DNA of 57,586 nt from Legionella sp. (GTDB taxonomy: Bacteria > Pseudomonadota > Gammaproteobacteria > Legionellales > Legionellaceae), in the NCBI GenBank assembly GCA_017306715.1, contig JAFKHV010000022.1, positions 1-57,586 on the forward strand, read 5' to 3'. The notes beneath the pieces are model-generated. The model made no database searches and was not told the origin of the DNA. It saw only the letters and a list, made by a program, of their open reading frames with translations. Positions 7,178 to 19,536 of the stretch are shown here, in pieces. Position numbers and translations under genes: made by a program. Every line of letters starts with the position of its first letter. Position 1 is the first letter of the stretch.

Positions 7178-9445
7178 TTACACAACACCCTCTCGATGAT
7201 CCTGGCTATCAAAGTGTAACTTACCATCCTGAACTTTTAAAGTAACATGCCCCCCGTTCATCAACTTACCAAATAAAAGTTCATCAGCAAGAGGTTTTTT
7301 CACATTTTCTTGAATCAGGCGCGCCATAGGCCGTGCTCCCATGACTTTGTCATACCCATGCTCAATCAGCCATTCACGAGCCATTTTATCAACCGTGAAG
7401 CTCACGCCTCGATGATTTAACTGCTCGTCCAGCTCCATTAAGAACTTGTCTACAACCAAACCAATAGTTTCAGCATCGAGCGGTGCAAAATTAATAATTG
7501 CATCGAGTCGGTTTCTAAATTCCGGACTAAATTGCTTTTTAATCACCTCAAGCCCGTCGTTGGTATTATCTTGGGTTGAAAAACCAATTGAATTCCTAAC
7601 CATTTCACTTGCACCTGCATTTGACGTCATAACCAGTATAATGTGTCGGAAATCAGCTTGGCGTCCGTTTGTATCCGTTAAGGTGCCATGATCCATAATC
7701 TGCAGTAACAGGTTAAAGACATCAGGATGAGCTTTTTCGATTTCATCCAATAATAAAACAGCATGTGGATTTTTAGTGACGGCCTCTGTGAGTAATCCGC
7801 CTTGGTCGTAACCTACATAACCAGGAGGCGCACCAATCAACCGAGATACAGTATGCTTTTCCATATATTCAGACATGTCGAAACGCAATAACTCAATTCC
7901 TAAGACATTAGCAAGTTGCCGTGTTACCTCGGTTTTACCAACGCCCGTTGGACCTGCAAACAAGAAACATCCAACTGGTTTTTGTGGTTCTCTTAATCCT
8001 GAGCGTCCGAGCTTAATTGCTGAAGCAAGTGCAGTAATCGCCTGATCTTGTCCGTAAACCAGTAATTTTAAATCCCGCTCAAGATTACGTAACGTATCTT
8101 TATCTCGAGCAGAAACTTTTTTGATTGGTATACGTGCAATTTTTGCAACCACACTTTCAATTTCGGTTACACTGATAATTTTTTTACGTTTACTCGCTGT
8201 TAACAAGTTTTGATAAGCACCCGCTTCATCCACAACATCAATCGCTTTATCTGGAAGGAAACGATCGTTGATGTATTTAGCAGAAAGTTCAGCAGCGGCT
8301 TTAAGTGCAGGGATCGTGAATTTAACCCCATGGTGCTCTTCCAGTCGCCCTTTTAACCCTTTTAGTATCTCAAAGGTTTCGTCTATAGAAGGCTCGGGTA
8401 TATCAATTTTTTGGAAGCGACGCGCTAAGGCCCGATCCTTCTCAAAAATACCGCGGTATTCCTGATAGGTGGTCGAACCAATACACTTTAGTTCGCCATT
8501 TGCGAGTAAAGGCTTAATCAGGTTCGATGCATCCATAACACCACCTGAAGCCGCACCAGCACCGATAATGGTATGAATTTCATCAATAAATAATACCGCA
8601 CCTTCTTGCTGACTTAATTGCTTAAGTACTGCCTTCAAGCGTTTTTCAAAATCTCCACGATATTTAGTTCCTGCAAGTAACGCACCCAAATCAAGCGAGT
8701 AGACGACACAATCTTTAATTGAATCAGGGATCTCGCCATCGACAATTCGTCGCGCCAAGCCTTCAGCGATAGCCGTTTTACCGACACCCGCCTCACCGAC
8801 CAGCAAGGGATTATTTTTACGACGGCGGCAAAGCACTTGAATAGTTCGTTGCACCTCTTCATGACGCCCGATGAGCGGATCAATCTTGCCTTGTCGAGCC
8901 CGTTTGTTCAAGTTGGTGCAATAGCTTTCCAACGGCGATTCATTACCTTCTGCAGTACCCATATCTTCATCCATAGATGAATTCATATTCTCATGTAAAT
9001 CATTGTTCTGATACTTCGAAACACCATGAGATATGTAGTTAATAACATCCAGACGAGTAACATCTTGTTTACGTAAAAAGTACACAGCCTGACTTTCCTG
9101 CTCACTGAAGATAGCAGCCAGCACATTGGCTCCGGTTACTTCAGTCTTACCGGCAGATTGTACATGAAACACCGCTCTTTGTAGCACTCTTTGAAAACCT
9201 AATGTAGGCTGAGTTTCTCGGTCCAGCTCATCTTCGGGAATGCGGGGGGTAGTTTCATCAATAAATTCAATCAATTCGCGACGCATAGCTTCAATGTTGG
9301 CATCACATGCCTGCAACACGTTGCCTGCAGCTGGATTATCTAGCAATGACAATAGTAAGTGTTCAACGGTCATAAATTCATGCCGTTTCTCTTTAGCTTC
9401 CTTGAAAGCCAGGTTCAAGGTGAATTCAAGTTCTTTGTTCAACAT
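7178..9445 (-). CDS. clpA: ATP-dependent Clp protease ATP-binding subunit ClpA
   Basis: A AAA+ unfoldase that feeds substrates to ClpP. At 755 residues it is close to the usual 758. It has two Clp N-repeats (1-145), a first AAA+ module with GEAGVGKTA (about 217-225) and LFIDEIHT, and a second with GPTGVGKTE near residue 500, [14 protein letters not shown], and the C-terminal D2-small domain ending in [19 protein letters not shown]. The ClpP-contact loop with IGL-like residues is expected near residue 615 and VRNSIGFS is seen there. The gene starts 30 bases after clpS. It is followed without a gap by LPS genes, an unusual partner. Confidence 0.97.
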   Translation of the reverse strand: MLNKELEFTLNLAFKEAKEKRHEFMTVEHLLLSLLDNPAAGNVLQACDANIEAMRRELIEFIDETTPRIPEDELDRETQPTLGFQRVLQRAVFHVQSAGKTEVTGANVLAAIFSEQESQAVYFLRKQDVTRLDVINYISHGVSKYQNNDLHENMNSSMDEDMGTAEGNESPLESYCTNLNKRARQGKIDPLIGRHEEVQRTIQVLCRRRKNNPLLVGEAGVGKTAIAEGLARRIVDGEIPDSIKDCVVYSLDLGALLAGTKYRGDFEKRLKAVLKQLSQQEGAVLFIDEIHTIIGAGAASGGVMDASNLIKPLLANGELKCIGSTTYQEYRGIFEKDRALARRFQKIDIPEPSIDETFEILKGLKGRLEEHHGVKFTIPALKAAAELSAKYINDRFLPDKAIDVVDEAGAYQNLLTASKRKKIISVTEIESVVAKIARIPIKKVSARDKDTLRNLERDLKLLVYGQDQAITALASAIKLGRSGLREPQKPVGCFLFAGPTGVGKTEVTRQLANVLGIELLRFDMSEYMEKHTVSRLIGAPPGYVGYDQGGLLTEAVTKNPHAVLLLDEIEKAHPDVFNLLLQIMDHGTLTDTNGRQADFRHIILVMTSNAGASEMVRNSIGFSTQDNTNDGLEVIKKQFSPEFRNRLDAIINFAPLDAETIGLVVDKFLMELDEQLNHRGVSFTVDKMAREWLIEHGYDKVMGARPMARLIQENVKKPLADELLFGKLMNGGHVTLKVQDGKLHFDSQDHREGVV

Positions 9446-9475
9446 TGTCGTTGCTCCTCTTCAGCTCACAACAAA

Positions 9476-9808
9476 TTATTCCGGTTCCATGCTGGATAGC
9501 AATGGGTGCTCATGCATTCTGGCATATTCATTAACCAGAGCCACTTTGGTTTCTGCTATATCGCGCGTAAATACACCACACACACCTTTTCCCTGAATGT
9601 GAACCTGTAACATCACCTGAACAGCTATTTCCTCATTTAGATGAAAAAAATGCCTCAGCACATCAACTACAAAATCCATAGGTGTATAGTCATCATTGAG
9701 CAAGACCACCTTATATTTTCTTGGTAGCTTATTTTCAGCCTGTATTTCCGGTTTAGCTACTTGCGGCCTTAGGATTTCTGCTATATTTTGTCCACTCATA
9801 ACATACAA
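9476..9808 (-). CDS. clpS: ClpS adaptor protein
   Basis: ClpS carries N-degron substrates to ClpA. The protein is 110 residues long with a flexible N-terminal extension rich in Pro and Lys (1-30), which is the part that engages the ClpA pore. The folded core has [20 protein letters not shown] (33-52; the NDD-TPM element forms the N-end residue pocket), then [30 protein letters not shown] lies about 5 bases before the ATG. It is the first gene of a clpS-clpA-GT2-ligase series on the minus strand, the usual clpSA order. Confidence 0.96.
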   Translation of the reverse strand: MYVMSGQNIAEILRPQVAKPEIQAENKLPRKYKVVLLNDDYTPMDFVVDVLRHFFHLNEEIAVQVMLQVHIQGKGVCGVFTRDIAETKVALVNEYARMHEHPLLSSMEPE

Positions 9809-9964
9809 CCTCTTACTATTTTTATAGACGTCCTATCTGATTTTGGCCAGTAAATAAGGCTAATTTCGCTGAAAAAAATAGCCCTTGAGGTAATCAAAAA
9901 CATATTGGACACTTCACATCCATGATTGAAGCATCAAAGCCTTTCCTGAGATAGTCCATTTGAA

Positions 9965-10005
9965 CTAGATAAACAGAGCGCCTAAAAGGCCTGCTGTTTA
10001 TCTAG
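9965..10005. terminator. Long hairpin downstream of icd
   Basis: CTAGATAAACAG (9965-9976) and CTGTTTATCTAG (9994-10005) are perfect 12-bp arms. The 17-base loop itself contains GCCT-aaa-AGGC (9980-9990), making a two-tier structure. It lies 24 bases past the icd stop on the minus strand and upstream of clpS. No U-run follows on either strand, so intrinsic termination is uncertain. The placement between two same-strand units suggests it marks the icd transcript end. Confidence 0.5.
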
Positions 10006-10028
10006 ATTACGAATTTAAACTTTAACGA

Positions 10029-11285
10029 TCACATATGCTTAATGACTTCATCACCAAAACCAGAGCTGCTCACTAAAGTCGCTCCTTCCATACCGCGTTC
10101 AAAGTCATAAGTTACTGTCTTGGCCTCAATGGCCCCTTCCATTCCTTTGATAATCAGATCTGCTGCTTCAACCCAACCCATATGTCGTAGCATCATCTCT
10201 GCAGAAAGAATAATAGAGCCTGGGTTTACTTTATTCTTACCTGCATATTTAGGTGCAGTGCCATGAGTTGCCTCAAAGACCGCTACTTCATCGCTAAGAT
10301 TGGCACCGGGCGCAATTCCTATACCACCAACTTGTGCAGCAAGCGCATCAGAAATGTAATCACCATTTAAATTTAAAGTAGCGATGACACTATACTCTTC
10401 GGGTCTTAAGAGAATTTGCTGTAGAAAAGCATCGGCTATGACATCGTTAATAATAATTTGCTTTCCAGTTTTGGGATTGGTTAATTCCATCCACGGCCCA
10501 CCCTGATAAAGCTTCGCCCCAAATTGTTCCCGAGCAACCTCGTAACCCCACTCTTTAAATGCACCCTCAGTAAACTTCATAATGTTCCCTTTGTGTACTA
10601 GGGTTACTGTGTGTTGGTCATTATCAATTGCATACTGAATAGCTGCACGAACTAGGCGAGCTGTACCATCGTGAGAGACGGGCTTAACCCCAATACCACA
10701 ATGATTAGGAAAACGTATTTTTTTTACACCCATTTCCTGGGTAAGGAAACTAATGACTTTTTTCGCGTCTGGTGTATCTGCTTGCCATTCGATACCCGCG
10801 TAAATATCTTCTGAGTTTTCTCTAAAGATGACCATGTTGGTTTTCCAAGGTTCTTTAAGTGGGCTTGGAACACCAGTAAAATAGCGGATAGGCCGTAGAC
10901 AGGTAAATAAATCTAACTCCTGGCGAATGGCTACGTTCAGGGACCGTATGCCACCACCAACTGGCGTGGTGAGCGGGCCTTTAATAGAAACCACATACTG
11001 ACGTAGAGCATCCAAAGTTTCCTGAGGAAGCCATTGATTCTCCCCATAGACCTGGGTTGCTTTTTCGCCTGCGTAAACTTCCATCCACGATATTTTTCTT
11101 TCAGAACCGTATGCTTTTTCTACTGCTGCATCCACTACTTTAATCATGGGCGGAGTCACATCCACGCCAATCCCATCCCCCTCGATAAAAGGTATGATAG
11201 GGTTATGGGGTACACGTAGCGATTTATCAGCAGCGACAGTAATCGCCTCGCCTTGAGCGGGGACTTTAATTTTATCGTAGGTCAT
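10029..11285 (-). CDS. icd: NADP-dependent isocitrate dehydrogenase
   Basis: The TCA-cycle enzyme that converts isocitrate to 2-oxoglutarate, CO2 and NADPH. The frame is open to 11321, but the ATG at 11285 is preferred because GGAG lies 6 bases upstream. This gives 418 residues, near the E. coli length of 416. The substrate-site stretch [24 protein letters not shown] contains the regulatory Ser and the Arg cluster. [23 protein letters not shown] holds the metal-binding Asp residues, and [10 protein letters not shown] has the Lys-Tyr pair typical of NADP preference. It is monocistronic, with a long hairpin downstream. Confidence 0.96.
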   Translation of the reverse strand: MTYDKIKVPAQGEAITVAADKSLRVPHNPIIPFIEGDGIGVDVTPPMIKVVDAAVEKAYGSERKISWMEVYAGEKATQVYGENQWLPQETLDALRQYVVSIKGPLTTPVGGGIRSLNVAIRQELDLFTCLRPIRYFTGVPSPLKEPWKTNMVIFRENSEDIYAGIEWQADTPDAKKVISFLTQEMGVKKIRFPNHCGIGVKPVSHDGTARLVRAAIQYAIDNDQHTVTLVHKGNIMKFTEGAFKEWGYEVAREQFGAKLYQGGPWMELTNPKTGKQIIINDVIADAFLQQILLRPEEYSVIATLNLNGDYISDALAAQVGGIGIAPGANLSDEVAVFEATHGTAPKYAGKNKVNPGSIILSAEMMLRHMGWVEAADLIIKGMEGAIEAKTVTYDFERGMEGATLVSSSGFGDEVIKHM

Positions 11286-11394
11286 GGATAACTCCATTAA
11301 ATTTTTAGAGGGGATAATCATATCATGTCGGAACTTCTATCCCCAAGATTATTAGGTGGATTTTGAAAATGAATACACGCATGCTGGCTAATTT

Positions 11395-12096
11395 TCAAGC
11401 ATGTTGCAGCATTTTAATTTGTTCCGCAAGTTGATCAAATCCTGCCTCAACATTGATGTATTCATTTTTAGCTAAGTAAACCGATAAAGAGCCGTCATCA
11501 GTCGCAGCTTTTTTTTGTAATACGCCATTAAAACCCTGGCTTTTGAGACGTAAGTAATCCTGAATTTGTGTTACCAGATAAAAATTACGAAAATATTTTG
11601 AGGGTACCAAATGAACCGCTTGAGCTTCTTGTTCTAAGGAATTACCCGATAAATAATTTTTTAAGGAGTACCCGGCATTATTGTGCACGGCAACAATTTT
11701 CCCCTCAGGCAGAATTGCTTTTATTTTTTGCGCCAGCTTTTGTACCTCTTGATGAGCCTTTAGTGAATAGGGTCCGAACATCGATAAAGTTTTACGTATG
11801 CCCTCATCTGAAAAAATTCTGTTGGGATCAAACTCATGACGTGTGCCCTGTAAGTAGAAGACAATATTCCTTCCACCACGATGTTCTAGAGAAATGATGC
11901 TCCCCCCTTCACGCTGAACCACAGCCTCAGCCGCTCGCAGCGCAGTTTGCTCATTATGATGCAGATGAATAAAAGTTTTTCCGTGTCCTTTGCTGTAATT
12001 AATGGTAACAGGCTCATCACCAACCATAACGGTTTGCTTACTGGCACACGCGGTTACGTTTAAAAGAATTAAAATCCACAACCAATGCAGTTTCAT
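11395..12096 (-). CDS. Predicted M14-like metallopeptidase lipoprotein
   Basis: A 233-residue protein with a lipoprotein signal (MKLHWLWILILLNVTAC, lipobox VTAC, Cys17), so probably membrane-anchored in the envelope. The rest fits the M14 carboxypeptidase pattern: H46-x-x-E49 within HLHHNE (zinc ligands), FDPNRIF with N92-R93 (the substrate carboxylate pair seen as DLNRNF in M14), VAVHNN with H138 (third ligand) and INVEAG with E217 (general base position). This assignment is my inference from motif order and spacing; overall identity to known M14 enzymes looks low. Peptidoglycan peptides would be a natural substrate for an envelope enzyme, but that is a guess. It is a single gene between icd and an unknown protein. 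Confidence 0.55.
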   Translation of the reverse strand: MKLHWLWILILLNVTACASKQTVMVGDEPVTINYSKGHGKTFIHLHHNEQTALRAAEAVVQREGGSIISLEHRGGRNIVFYLQGTRHEFDPNRIFSDEGIRKTLSMFGPYSLKAHQEVQKLAQKIKAILPEGKIVAVHNNAGYSLKNYLSGNSLEQEAQAVHLVPSKYFRNFYLVTQIQDYLRLKSQGFNGVLQKKAATDDGSLSVYLAKNEYINVEAGFDQLAEQIKMLQHA

Positions 12097-12175
12097 TCCT
12101 TTCCCTCACAAGAAAAAGGATGAAATTGTATAATATTTGCTCTTTAAATACAACTTGGCCCATAATCGTCAAAAC

Positions 12176-13015
12176 TTAGTGTATTTTTGAAAAAGGCCAT
12201 AGTGCACTAATCTTTACACTTACGAAGCATCGCGTCATTAACCACAAGGTATAGTAGGGTTTCACTTCTTTGGTTTTTCTAATTTTATGATAAAGTTTAG
12301 GCCTTCTAATCAAACTTGCGTGAAGCGCACGAATTGCCAAATCAATAGCATGGCTCAAGTAAAAAGGATTTAGAAAGAACACCTGCTCTCCCTGTTCAGC
12401 ACCGGGGTTAATACGATGAAAATAAGTATCCAGCCTTCTATTCTTTGGAGTTTTGGTATGAAAAGTCCCCTGAATTTTTGGCGCTAGATTACACGTGATC
12501 ACATGACTAGCAATAATTTTATATTGCTCAATACCTATTTGACGTAAGGCTTTAATCATAATTTTATTTACCGAAAGCGGTGTGCGCTTTTGCTCATCGG
12601 GCCAAGAGGGGCGATGTCGTATCGTATACTCGAGAGAACCAGGACTGGATGCAAGGCCACAGCAATATTTTTCACAAAAAGGGTGCAATAAAAACATTTT
12701 TATTGCATATTTTACCGTCGTGTGCGAGATACAACCTTCATGCTTGTAATCTTCTTCGATGACCACATTAACAAAATAGACTAAAATCTTATTCTCAAAC
12801 CGGATTAATTGAATTCCTATAGTTGCAACCAATGCATGCGATTCCTTGTCATAAAACATCAACAATTCATTGCGAGCGGATAAATATTCAATCAGAAATT
12901 TTGCATCTAAATTTAAGTATTTCTGATGTAATTGGATGTATTGTTCTTTTTCCTTTCTCGTCATCCTGCCCGGCGTTACTGCTTTGACATATAATCTTTG
13001 CATATACAAATCCAT
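12176..13015 (-). CDS. Unknown protein, weakly GNAT-like
   Basis: A 279-residue protein that I do not recognise. It is basic with no signal peptide or membrane segment. Residues about 60-112 (ALVATIGIQLIRF, YFVNVVIEEDYKHEGCISHTTVKYA) look like the beta4-loop-alpha3 region of GNAT acyltransferases, where a strand ends in V-x-x-E-Y-R/K-x-x-G. The G-rich acetyl-CoA loop is only partly preserved. A Met at residue 5 (13003) is an alternative start, as neither has a clear Shine-Dalgarno. Such lone, lineage-restricted genes in Legionella are sometimes effectors, but nothing specific supports that here. Confidence 0.55.
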   Translation of the reverse strand: MDLYMQRLYVKAVTPGRMTRKEKEQYIQLHQKYLNLDAKFLIEYLSARNELLMFYDKESHALVATIGIQLIRFENKILVYFVNVVIEEDYKHEGCISHTTVKYAIKMFLLHPFCEKYCCGLASSPGSLEYTIRHRPSWPDEQKRTPLSVNKIMIKALRQIGIEQYKIIASHVITCNLAPKIQGTFHTKTPKNRRLDTYFHRINPGAEQGEQVFFLNPFYLSHAIDLAIRALHASLIRRPKLYHKIRKTKEVKPYYTLWLMTRCFVSVKISALWPFSKIH

Positions 13016-13257
13016 CTTTGTTTATCGAGTGAAAATACGGTTATATAAATCGAACTCAGCTCGTTATTGTTCAAATCTAGAACATTAAACAACTTATATC
13101 AATCTGCTTTCGCCCGATTAATAGGACAAAAAATTGATTAAAGAAATTATTCATATACTTAATTAGAGAAAATTATTTTACAGGTAGTTCATTAGTTCGT
13201 TGTTACTGAACTTTAGCCTTGATATACTTTCTTTTAGGCTTATTTACGACGATTAAC

Positions 13258-13803
13258 GTGTCTGAGATTATTTTGTTCAATAAACCTTATGATGTCCTTT
13301 GCCAATTTACTGGAGAGCCCTCTGATCGGACATTGAAAGATTACATCACTCGTCCTGACTTTTATGCCGCAGGTAGACTCGATAAAAACAGTGAAGGTCT
13401 TCTCCTTTTAACTAATGATGGCAGTTTGCAGCATCGTCTAACCCACCCGAAATTTACTAAAAAAAAGTATTATTGGGTCCAGGTTGAAGGCATTCCTGAT
13501 GAAGAATCCCTTCGCCCTCTCGTTAATGGTCTTAAAATTGCAGACACAACGTTCTTACCGGCCTCAGCCAAAGTCATTGAGGAACCTGCGATTTGGTCGC
13601 GCCAACCACCAGTACGCTTTCGTAAGACAATACCCACATCCTGGCTAGAAATTATTATTTGCGAGGGTAAAAACCATCAAGTGCGGCGCATGACTGCGGC
13701 AATTGGCTTTCCTACGCTTAGATTAATACGTCACCGTATTGCCGACTTTAGGCTGGGAGATTTAAAGCCTGGGGAATTTAAGCCTATTCAATATCATTGG
13801 TAA
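13258..13803 (+). CDS. rluE: 23S rRNA pseudouridine synthase RluE-type
   Basis: It isomerises a uridine in 23S rRNA (U2457 in E. coli for RluE). The frame is open from a TTG at 13219, but the GTG at 13258 gives the expected start (V/M)SEIILFNKPYDVLCQF and 181 residues. The catalytic motif GRLDKNSEGLLLLTNDG (with the Asp nucleophile) lies near residue 39, KKKYYWVQVEG near residue 75, and the C-terminal EGKNHQVRRMTAAIGFPTLRLIR is diagnostic of the RsuA family. There is no S4 domain, which fits RluE rather than RluB/F. It converges on mreD with 8 bases between stops. Confidence 0.93.
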   Translation: MSEIILFNKPYDVLCQFTGEPSDRTLKDYITRPDFYAAGRLDKNSEGLLLLTNDGSLQHRLTHPKFTKKKYYWVQVEGIPDEESLRPLVNGLKIADTTFLPASAKVIEEPAIWSRQPPVRFRKTIPTSWLEIIICEGKNHQVRRMTAAIGFPTLRLIRHRIADFRLGDLKPGEFKPIQYHW

Positions 13804-13810
13804 TTTATTA

Positions 13811-14331
13811 CTAAAAACTACTTTTACGTTTTTGAAATTTTGAGGCATATGAGTGCTGCATGATGGGGCGATTAATGAGTGTTTCCTCTCCTAAAAGGAC
13901 CAACCAAGGCCAAAAAAACATACTGATTGCTGCACTTATTACAGGCATAAGTAGGCTGTAATTAAATCCCAAGAGCATATTAATAAAGGCAATTGTGCTT
14001 TGGTAAACTAAGCAAAAAAAGCCAACCAGGATCATTTGTTGCATCATCGAAAAAAATTGAAAACGACGCGTTTTTGTTGAGGCCATCCAGGTAACCAATA
14101 ATAAGGCAAAAGAATGCTCTCCTAGAACAGTCGCAAGTAATACATCAAGCATTAATCCGACAAAAACAAGTGTCAGTTGTTTAAATTCACCAGGTAAAAA
14201 ATATTCAACATAGAGTACTAAGAGTAAGACCCATGGCGGTCTAAAATCGCTTATAAGCTCAGGCATCGGCAGGATGGATAATACAAGGCTAATCACAAAG
14301 GCCAAGAGAATTTTTAAGCTTTGCGACCTCA

Positions 14332-14332
<1 letters not shown>
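13811..14332 (-). CDS. mreD: Rod-shape determining protein MreD
   Basis: The integral inner-membrane subunit of the elongasome, with about five membrane segments in 173 residues. LSILPMPELISDFRPPWVLLLVLYVEYFLP near the N terminus contains the conserved P-x-(W)-L-x-L-V-L element, and GLMLDVLLATVLGEHSFALLLV is the conserved D-x-L-x-G-x-x-x-G segment. The ATG overlaps the mreC stop by one base (TAATG), so translation is probably coupled. It is the last gene of mreBCD. Confidence 0.93.
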
Positions 14333-16589
<2,257 letters not shown>

Positions 16590-16901
16590 TTATTTCAAAG
16601 TATAAAGCTCTTCAAGTGCTTGCTTGTGGGTATCCACAAAATGTTGACCAATACCTTTCACCTGAGCCAATTCGTCAATAGTTTTAAATCCTTGATGACT
16701 GTCTCGGTATGCAACGATCGCTTCCGCACGTTTTTTTCCAATACCTTTAACTGAACCCGTAATGGTTGAGGCATCTGCTTTGTTCAAGTTAATTTTGTTT
16801 GGGGGCGTGGTCGCAGCTACACGTATCATAGGCAGAGGGGCTGCATGGGTGAGTGAGACTGTGGCTAATAAAGCTGCAGCGAATAGTGTTATTTTCTTCA
16901 T
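16590..16901 (-). CDS. ComEA-like helix-hairpin-helix DNA-binding protein
   Basis: A 103-residue protein with a signal peptide (MKKITLFAAALLATVSLTHA, cleavage near residue 20) and then a ComEA-type tandem helix-hairpin-helix domain. INLNKADASTITGSVKGIGKKRAEAIVAYR covers the first hairpin (about 37-66), and F-K-T-I-D-E-L-A-Q-VKGIG the second (about 72-86). ComEA proteins bind incoming DNA in the periplasm during natural transformation; small periplasmic forms like this occur in competent gammaproteobacteria. GGAG lies 5-6 bases before the ATG. The gene is monocistronic. The domain is certain; the role in competence is inferred. Confidence 0.88.
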   Translation of the reverse strand: MKKITLFAAALLATVSLTHAAPLPMIRVAATTPPNKINLNKADASTITGSVKGIGKKRAEAIVAYRDSHQGFKTIDELAQVKGIGQHFVDTHKQALEELYTLK

Positions 16902-17060
16902 TTAGTTCTCCTATTTGTTGGACTAGTGACTCGTTCCAGAGTCGGGAGCAAGTATCACAGGAAAACCAAAAAAAGTCGAGATATTTTAATCACTGCAACA
17001 GGTGCCGCATGATCATTGCGGCACTGATTGTAAAACGGTGGTTACACTAACCGCGACGGA

Positions 17061-18470
17061 TTAGTGCTGGGTGGAAAGATATAACACATGGGCAACACAC
17101 GCAGTCAATTTTTTCACCATATCAAGGTGTAAAAATTCATTCGGCCCATGAGCATTAGATTGCGGACCGAGTACGCCGGTGATCATAAATTGTGCGTCTG
17201 GAAATTGCTCGCCCAACATGCCCATAAAGGGAATGGTACCCCCCTCACCCATGTAAGCAGCGGGCTTACCGTAATAAGTAAACGAGGCTTCATCTGCAGC
17301 CGCAGCAAGCCATGAAGCAAGTGGCGGTGCATTCCAACCTTTAGAACCATCACCTAGATTAAAGGTCACTTTGGCATGATAAGGTGGTTCTCGAGTCAAA
17401 AGCTGCGCTAAAATTGCAGAGGCCTGCTGTGGATCAACTAATGGGGGTAAACGCATCGATAATTTCAAGGTGGTTTGCGGACGTAAAACATTACCCGCAT
17501 TGGCCACAGACGGAAAACCATCCGCACCGGTAATGGTCAGCTGTGGTCGCCAGGTGCGATTTAAAATGAGTTCTTTCTTGTCAGCCGTAACAGGCTGTAC
17601 CCCCCGATGCCACGGGAACTCATCATACACATGGTCACCTAAAGCCTTAGCACAGTCTTCAGCCTGCTGCTTTCGCTCCAGAGGTATTGGACAATATAGT
17701 TCCTTGGGAATCACTTCACCGGTTTGCTCATTCTCAATCCTGCTTAATAATTGGCGCGCCACACGGAAAGAATCAGCCACGATACCACTGGCATTACCTG
17801 AATGAACTCCCTCACGAATGGTTTCGACGGTTAATTCACCCACAATATTGCCACGAAGCGAGGTGGTCATCCATAATTGTTCGTAATTCCCCGCTCCAGA
17901 ATCCAGGCAAATCACAAGCTTAGGTTGTCCGATACGCTCTTTTAACACGTCAATATAGAAAGGTAGATCATAACTTCCACTTTCCTCGCAGGCTTCAATA
18001 ATGAGAACACATCTGGGGAAAGGCAAACCTTGACGTTCCAAAGCTTTAATTGCCGCAAGCGAGGCATATGCTGCATAACCATCATCGGCAGCTCCTCGTC
18101 CATAGAGACGTCCATCTTTGAGGACTGGCTTCCAGGGATGTAAGTCCTCATGCCATCCCGTCATTTCGGGTTGTTTATCAAGATGCCCATACATCAAAAC
18201 CGTTTCATCACTATGGCCGGGTATTTCAATAAAAATCAGCGGCGTACGATCTGGAAGCTGTAAGATATCAAGTTTCATGCCTGCAGGGGCATGGATGCGA
18301 CACCAATTTGCAATATGATCAACAGCCTGGTCCATGAGTCCATGTTCACGCCATTTGGCATCAAAATGCGGGGACTTATTGGGTATTTTGATGTAATCGC
18401 ACAGGCTAGGCAGTATTTCCTCCTGCCATTGATTGCAAATAAACTCATATAGTTCCTGGTGCTTCAACAT
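17061..18470 (-). CDS. M20-family metallopeptidase (dipeptidase-like)
   Basis: A di-zinc peptidase of 469 residues. Metal and catalytic residues of clan MH are visible: MYGHLDKQPE (His and Asp, near residue 93), GRGAADDGYA (bridging Asp, near 125), EACEESGS (catalytic and ligand Glu, near 158), CLDSGAG near residue 187 and GPNEFLH (last His) near the C terminus. The lid domain lies between about residues 210 and 360. Length and motifs fit the CNDP/PepV-like dipeptidase branch rather than ArgE or DapE. The start overlaps the end of murG by 26 bases, so it is the last gene of the antiporter-nadC-murG series. The substrate is unknown. Confidence 0.88.
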   Translation of the reverse strand: MLKHQELYEFICNQWQEEILPSLCDYIKIPNKSPHFDAKWREHGLMDQAVDHIANWCRIHAPAGMKLDILQLPDRTPLIFIEIPGHSDETVLMYGHLDKQPEMTGWHEDLHPWKPVLKDGRLYGRGAADDGYAAYASLAAIKALERQGLPFPRCVLIIEACEESGSYDLPFYIDVLKERIGQPKLVICLDSGAGNYEQLWMTTSLRGNIVGELTVETIREGVHSGNASGIVADSFRVARQLLSRIENEQTGEVIPKELYCPIPLERKQQAEDCAKALGDHVYDEFPWHRGVQPVTADKKELILNRTWRPQLTITGADGFPSVANAGNVLRPQTTLKLSMRLPPLVDPQQASAILAQLLTREPPYHAKVTFNLGDGSKGWNAPPLASWLAAAADEASFTYYGKPAAYMGEGGTIPFMGMLGEQFPDAQFMITGVLGPQSNAHGPNEFLHLDMVKKLTACVAHVLYLSTQH

Positions 18471-19536
18471 GTAATTGCTCCTTGATTACGGCTACGACTT
18501 CAGCAGTTGCTGATTGGATATTCAATTGCTTTATTTTGGCAATAATTTGCTCGCGGTTCTGCTCAAGTTCACATAATGCGTTCAATAAAATTTCAGCATT
18601 CAATGATGCATCATCACAAACAATACTAATTCCCTGATCCTTGAAATAACGTGCATTGTGTATTTGATCGCCCCGACTGACCTGAGCTGAAAGAGGAACC
18701 AGCACATGAGGTTTTCCTAGAGCCAGGAGCTCGTATAGGGAGTTCGCGCCAGAACGAGAAATAACTGTAGATGCAGCAGCAAATAAATCAGCCAGCTCAT
18801 CGTGAACATATTCAAATTGTCGATAATCATTCCTATGTTCTAAAGCAGGATCTACTTTACCTTTGCCACAAATATGAATGACTTGATATTTGCGTGTAAG
18901 CTCTGGGAGTGCTTCCCTAACACTGCGATTAATGGAACCTGCGCCAAGACTTCCGCCAATGGCAAGTAAGCAGGGTCTGCTTTCATCAAATCCGCACAGT
19001 GAAAGCCCTTTAATTTTACTCCCTTGAAACAGTTGTGGTCTTATGGGAGTACCCGTGACGACGATTTTTTCTTGATTCTTAAAATATTTTTTACCACCGG
19101 CAAAAGTTAAGCATATCTTATTTACAAAGGGAAAGCATAAACGATTCGCAAGTCCTGGAGTTAAATCCGATTCGTGCGCCACTGTAGGAATTTTATTAAT
19201 CCAGGCGCCCACGACCACTGGGAAAGCGACAAACCCACCTTTGGAAAAAACCACATCGGGTTTTAAGCGCCTTAGGATTAAAGTCGCTTGAACGATGCCA
19301 AGCAGAATTTTAAACGGATCTAAAAAATTTTTAAAACTGAAATAACGACGTAACTTGCCACTACTCACAGTATAAAACGGAATAGAACAGGGATTAATCA
19401 TCTCATGTTCAATTCCTGCAGCTGAGCCGATATAGGCCATATCCCAGCCTTTCTCTTTAAAGGCGTTGATTAACGCTAAGTTAGGAGCCACATGACCTGC
19501 GGTTCCACCTCCGGTAAATACTATTCTAAAGGTCAT
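18445..19536 (-). CDS. murG: UDP-GlcNAc:lipid I N-acetylglucosaminyltransferase MurG
   Basis: It makes lipid II from lipid I on the cytoplasmic face of the inner membrane. The protein is 363 residues long. The N-domain has GGTAGHVAPNLAL (9-21; the G-loop-1 signature of MurG) and AYIGSAAGIEHEMI. The second G-loop is AIGGSLGAGSINR near residue 168, and the C-domain sugar-nucleotide site reads SRSGANSLYELLALGKPHVLVPL near residue 257. It overlaps nadC by 4 bases (ATGA) and the peptidase gene by 26. It lies outside a dcw cluster here, since no other mur/fts genes are in view. Confidence 0.96.
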   Translation of the reverse strand: MTFRIVFTGGGTAGHVAPNLALINAFKEKGWDMAYIGSAAGIEHEMINPCSIPFYTVSSGKLRRYFSFKNFLDPFKILLGIVQATLILRRLKPDVVFSKGGFVAFPVVVGAWINKIPTVAHESDLTPGLANRLCFPFVNKICLTFAGGKKYFKNQEKIVVTGTPIRPQLFQGSKIKGLSLCGFDESRPCLLAIGGSLGAGSINRSVREALPELTRKYQVIHICGKGKVDPALEHRNDYRQFEYVHDELADLFAAASTVISRSGANSLYELLALGKPHVLVPLSAQVSRGDQIHNARYFKDQGISIVCDDASLNAEILLNALCELEQNREQIIAKIKQLNIQSATAEVVAVIKEQLHVEAPGTI

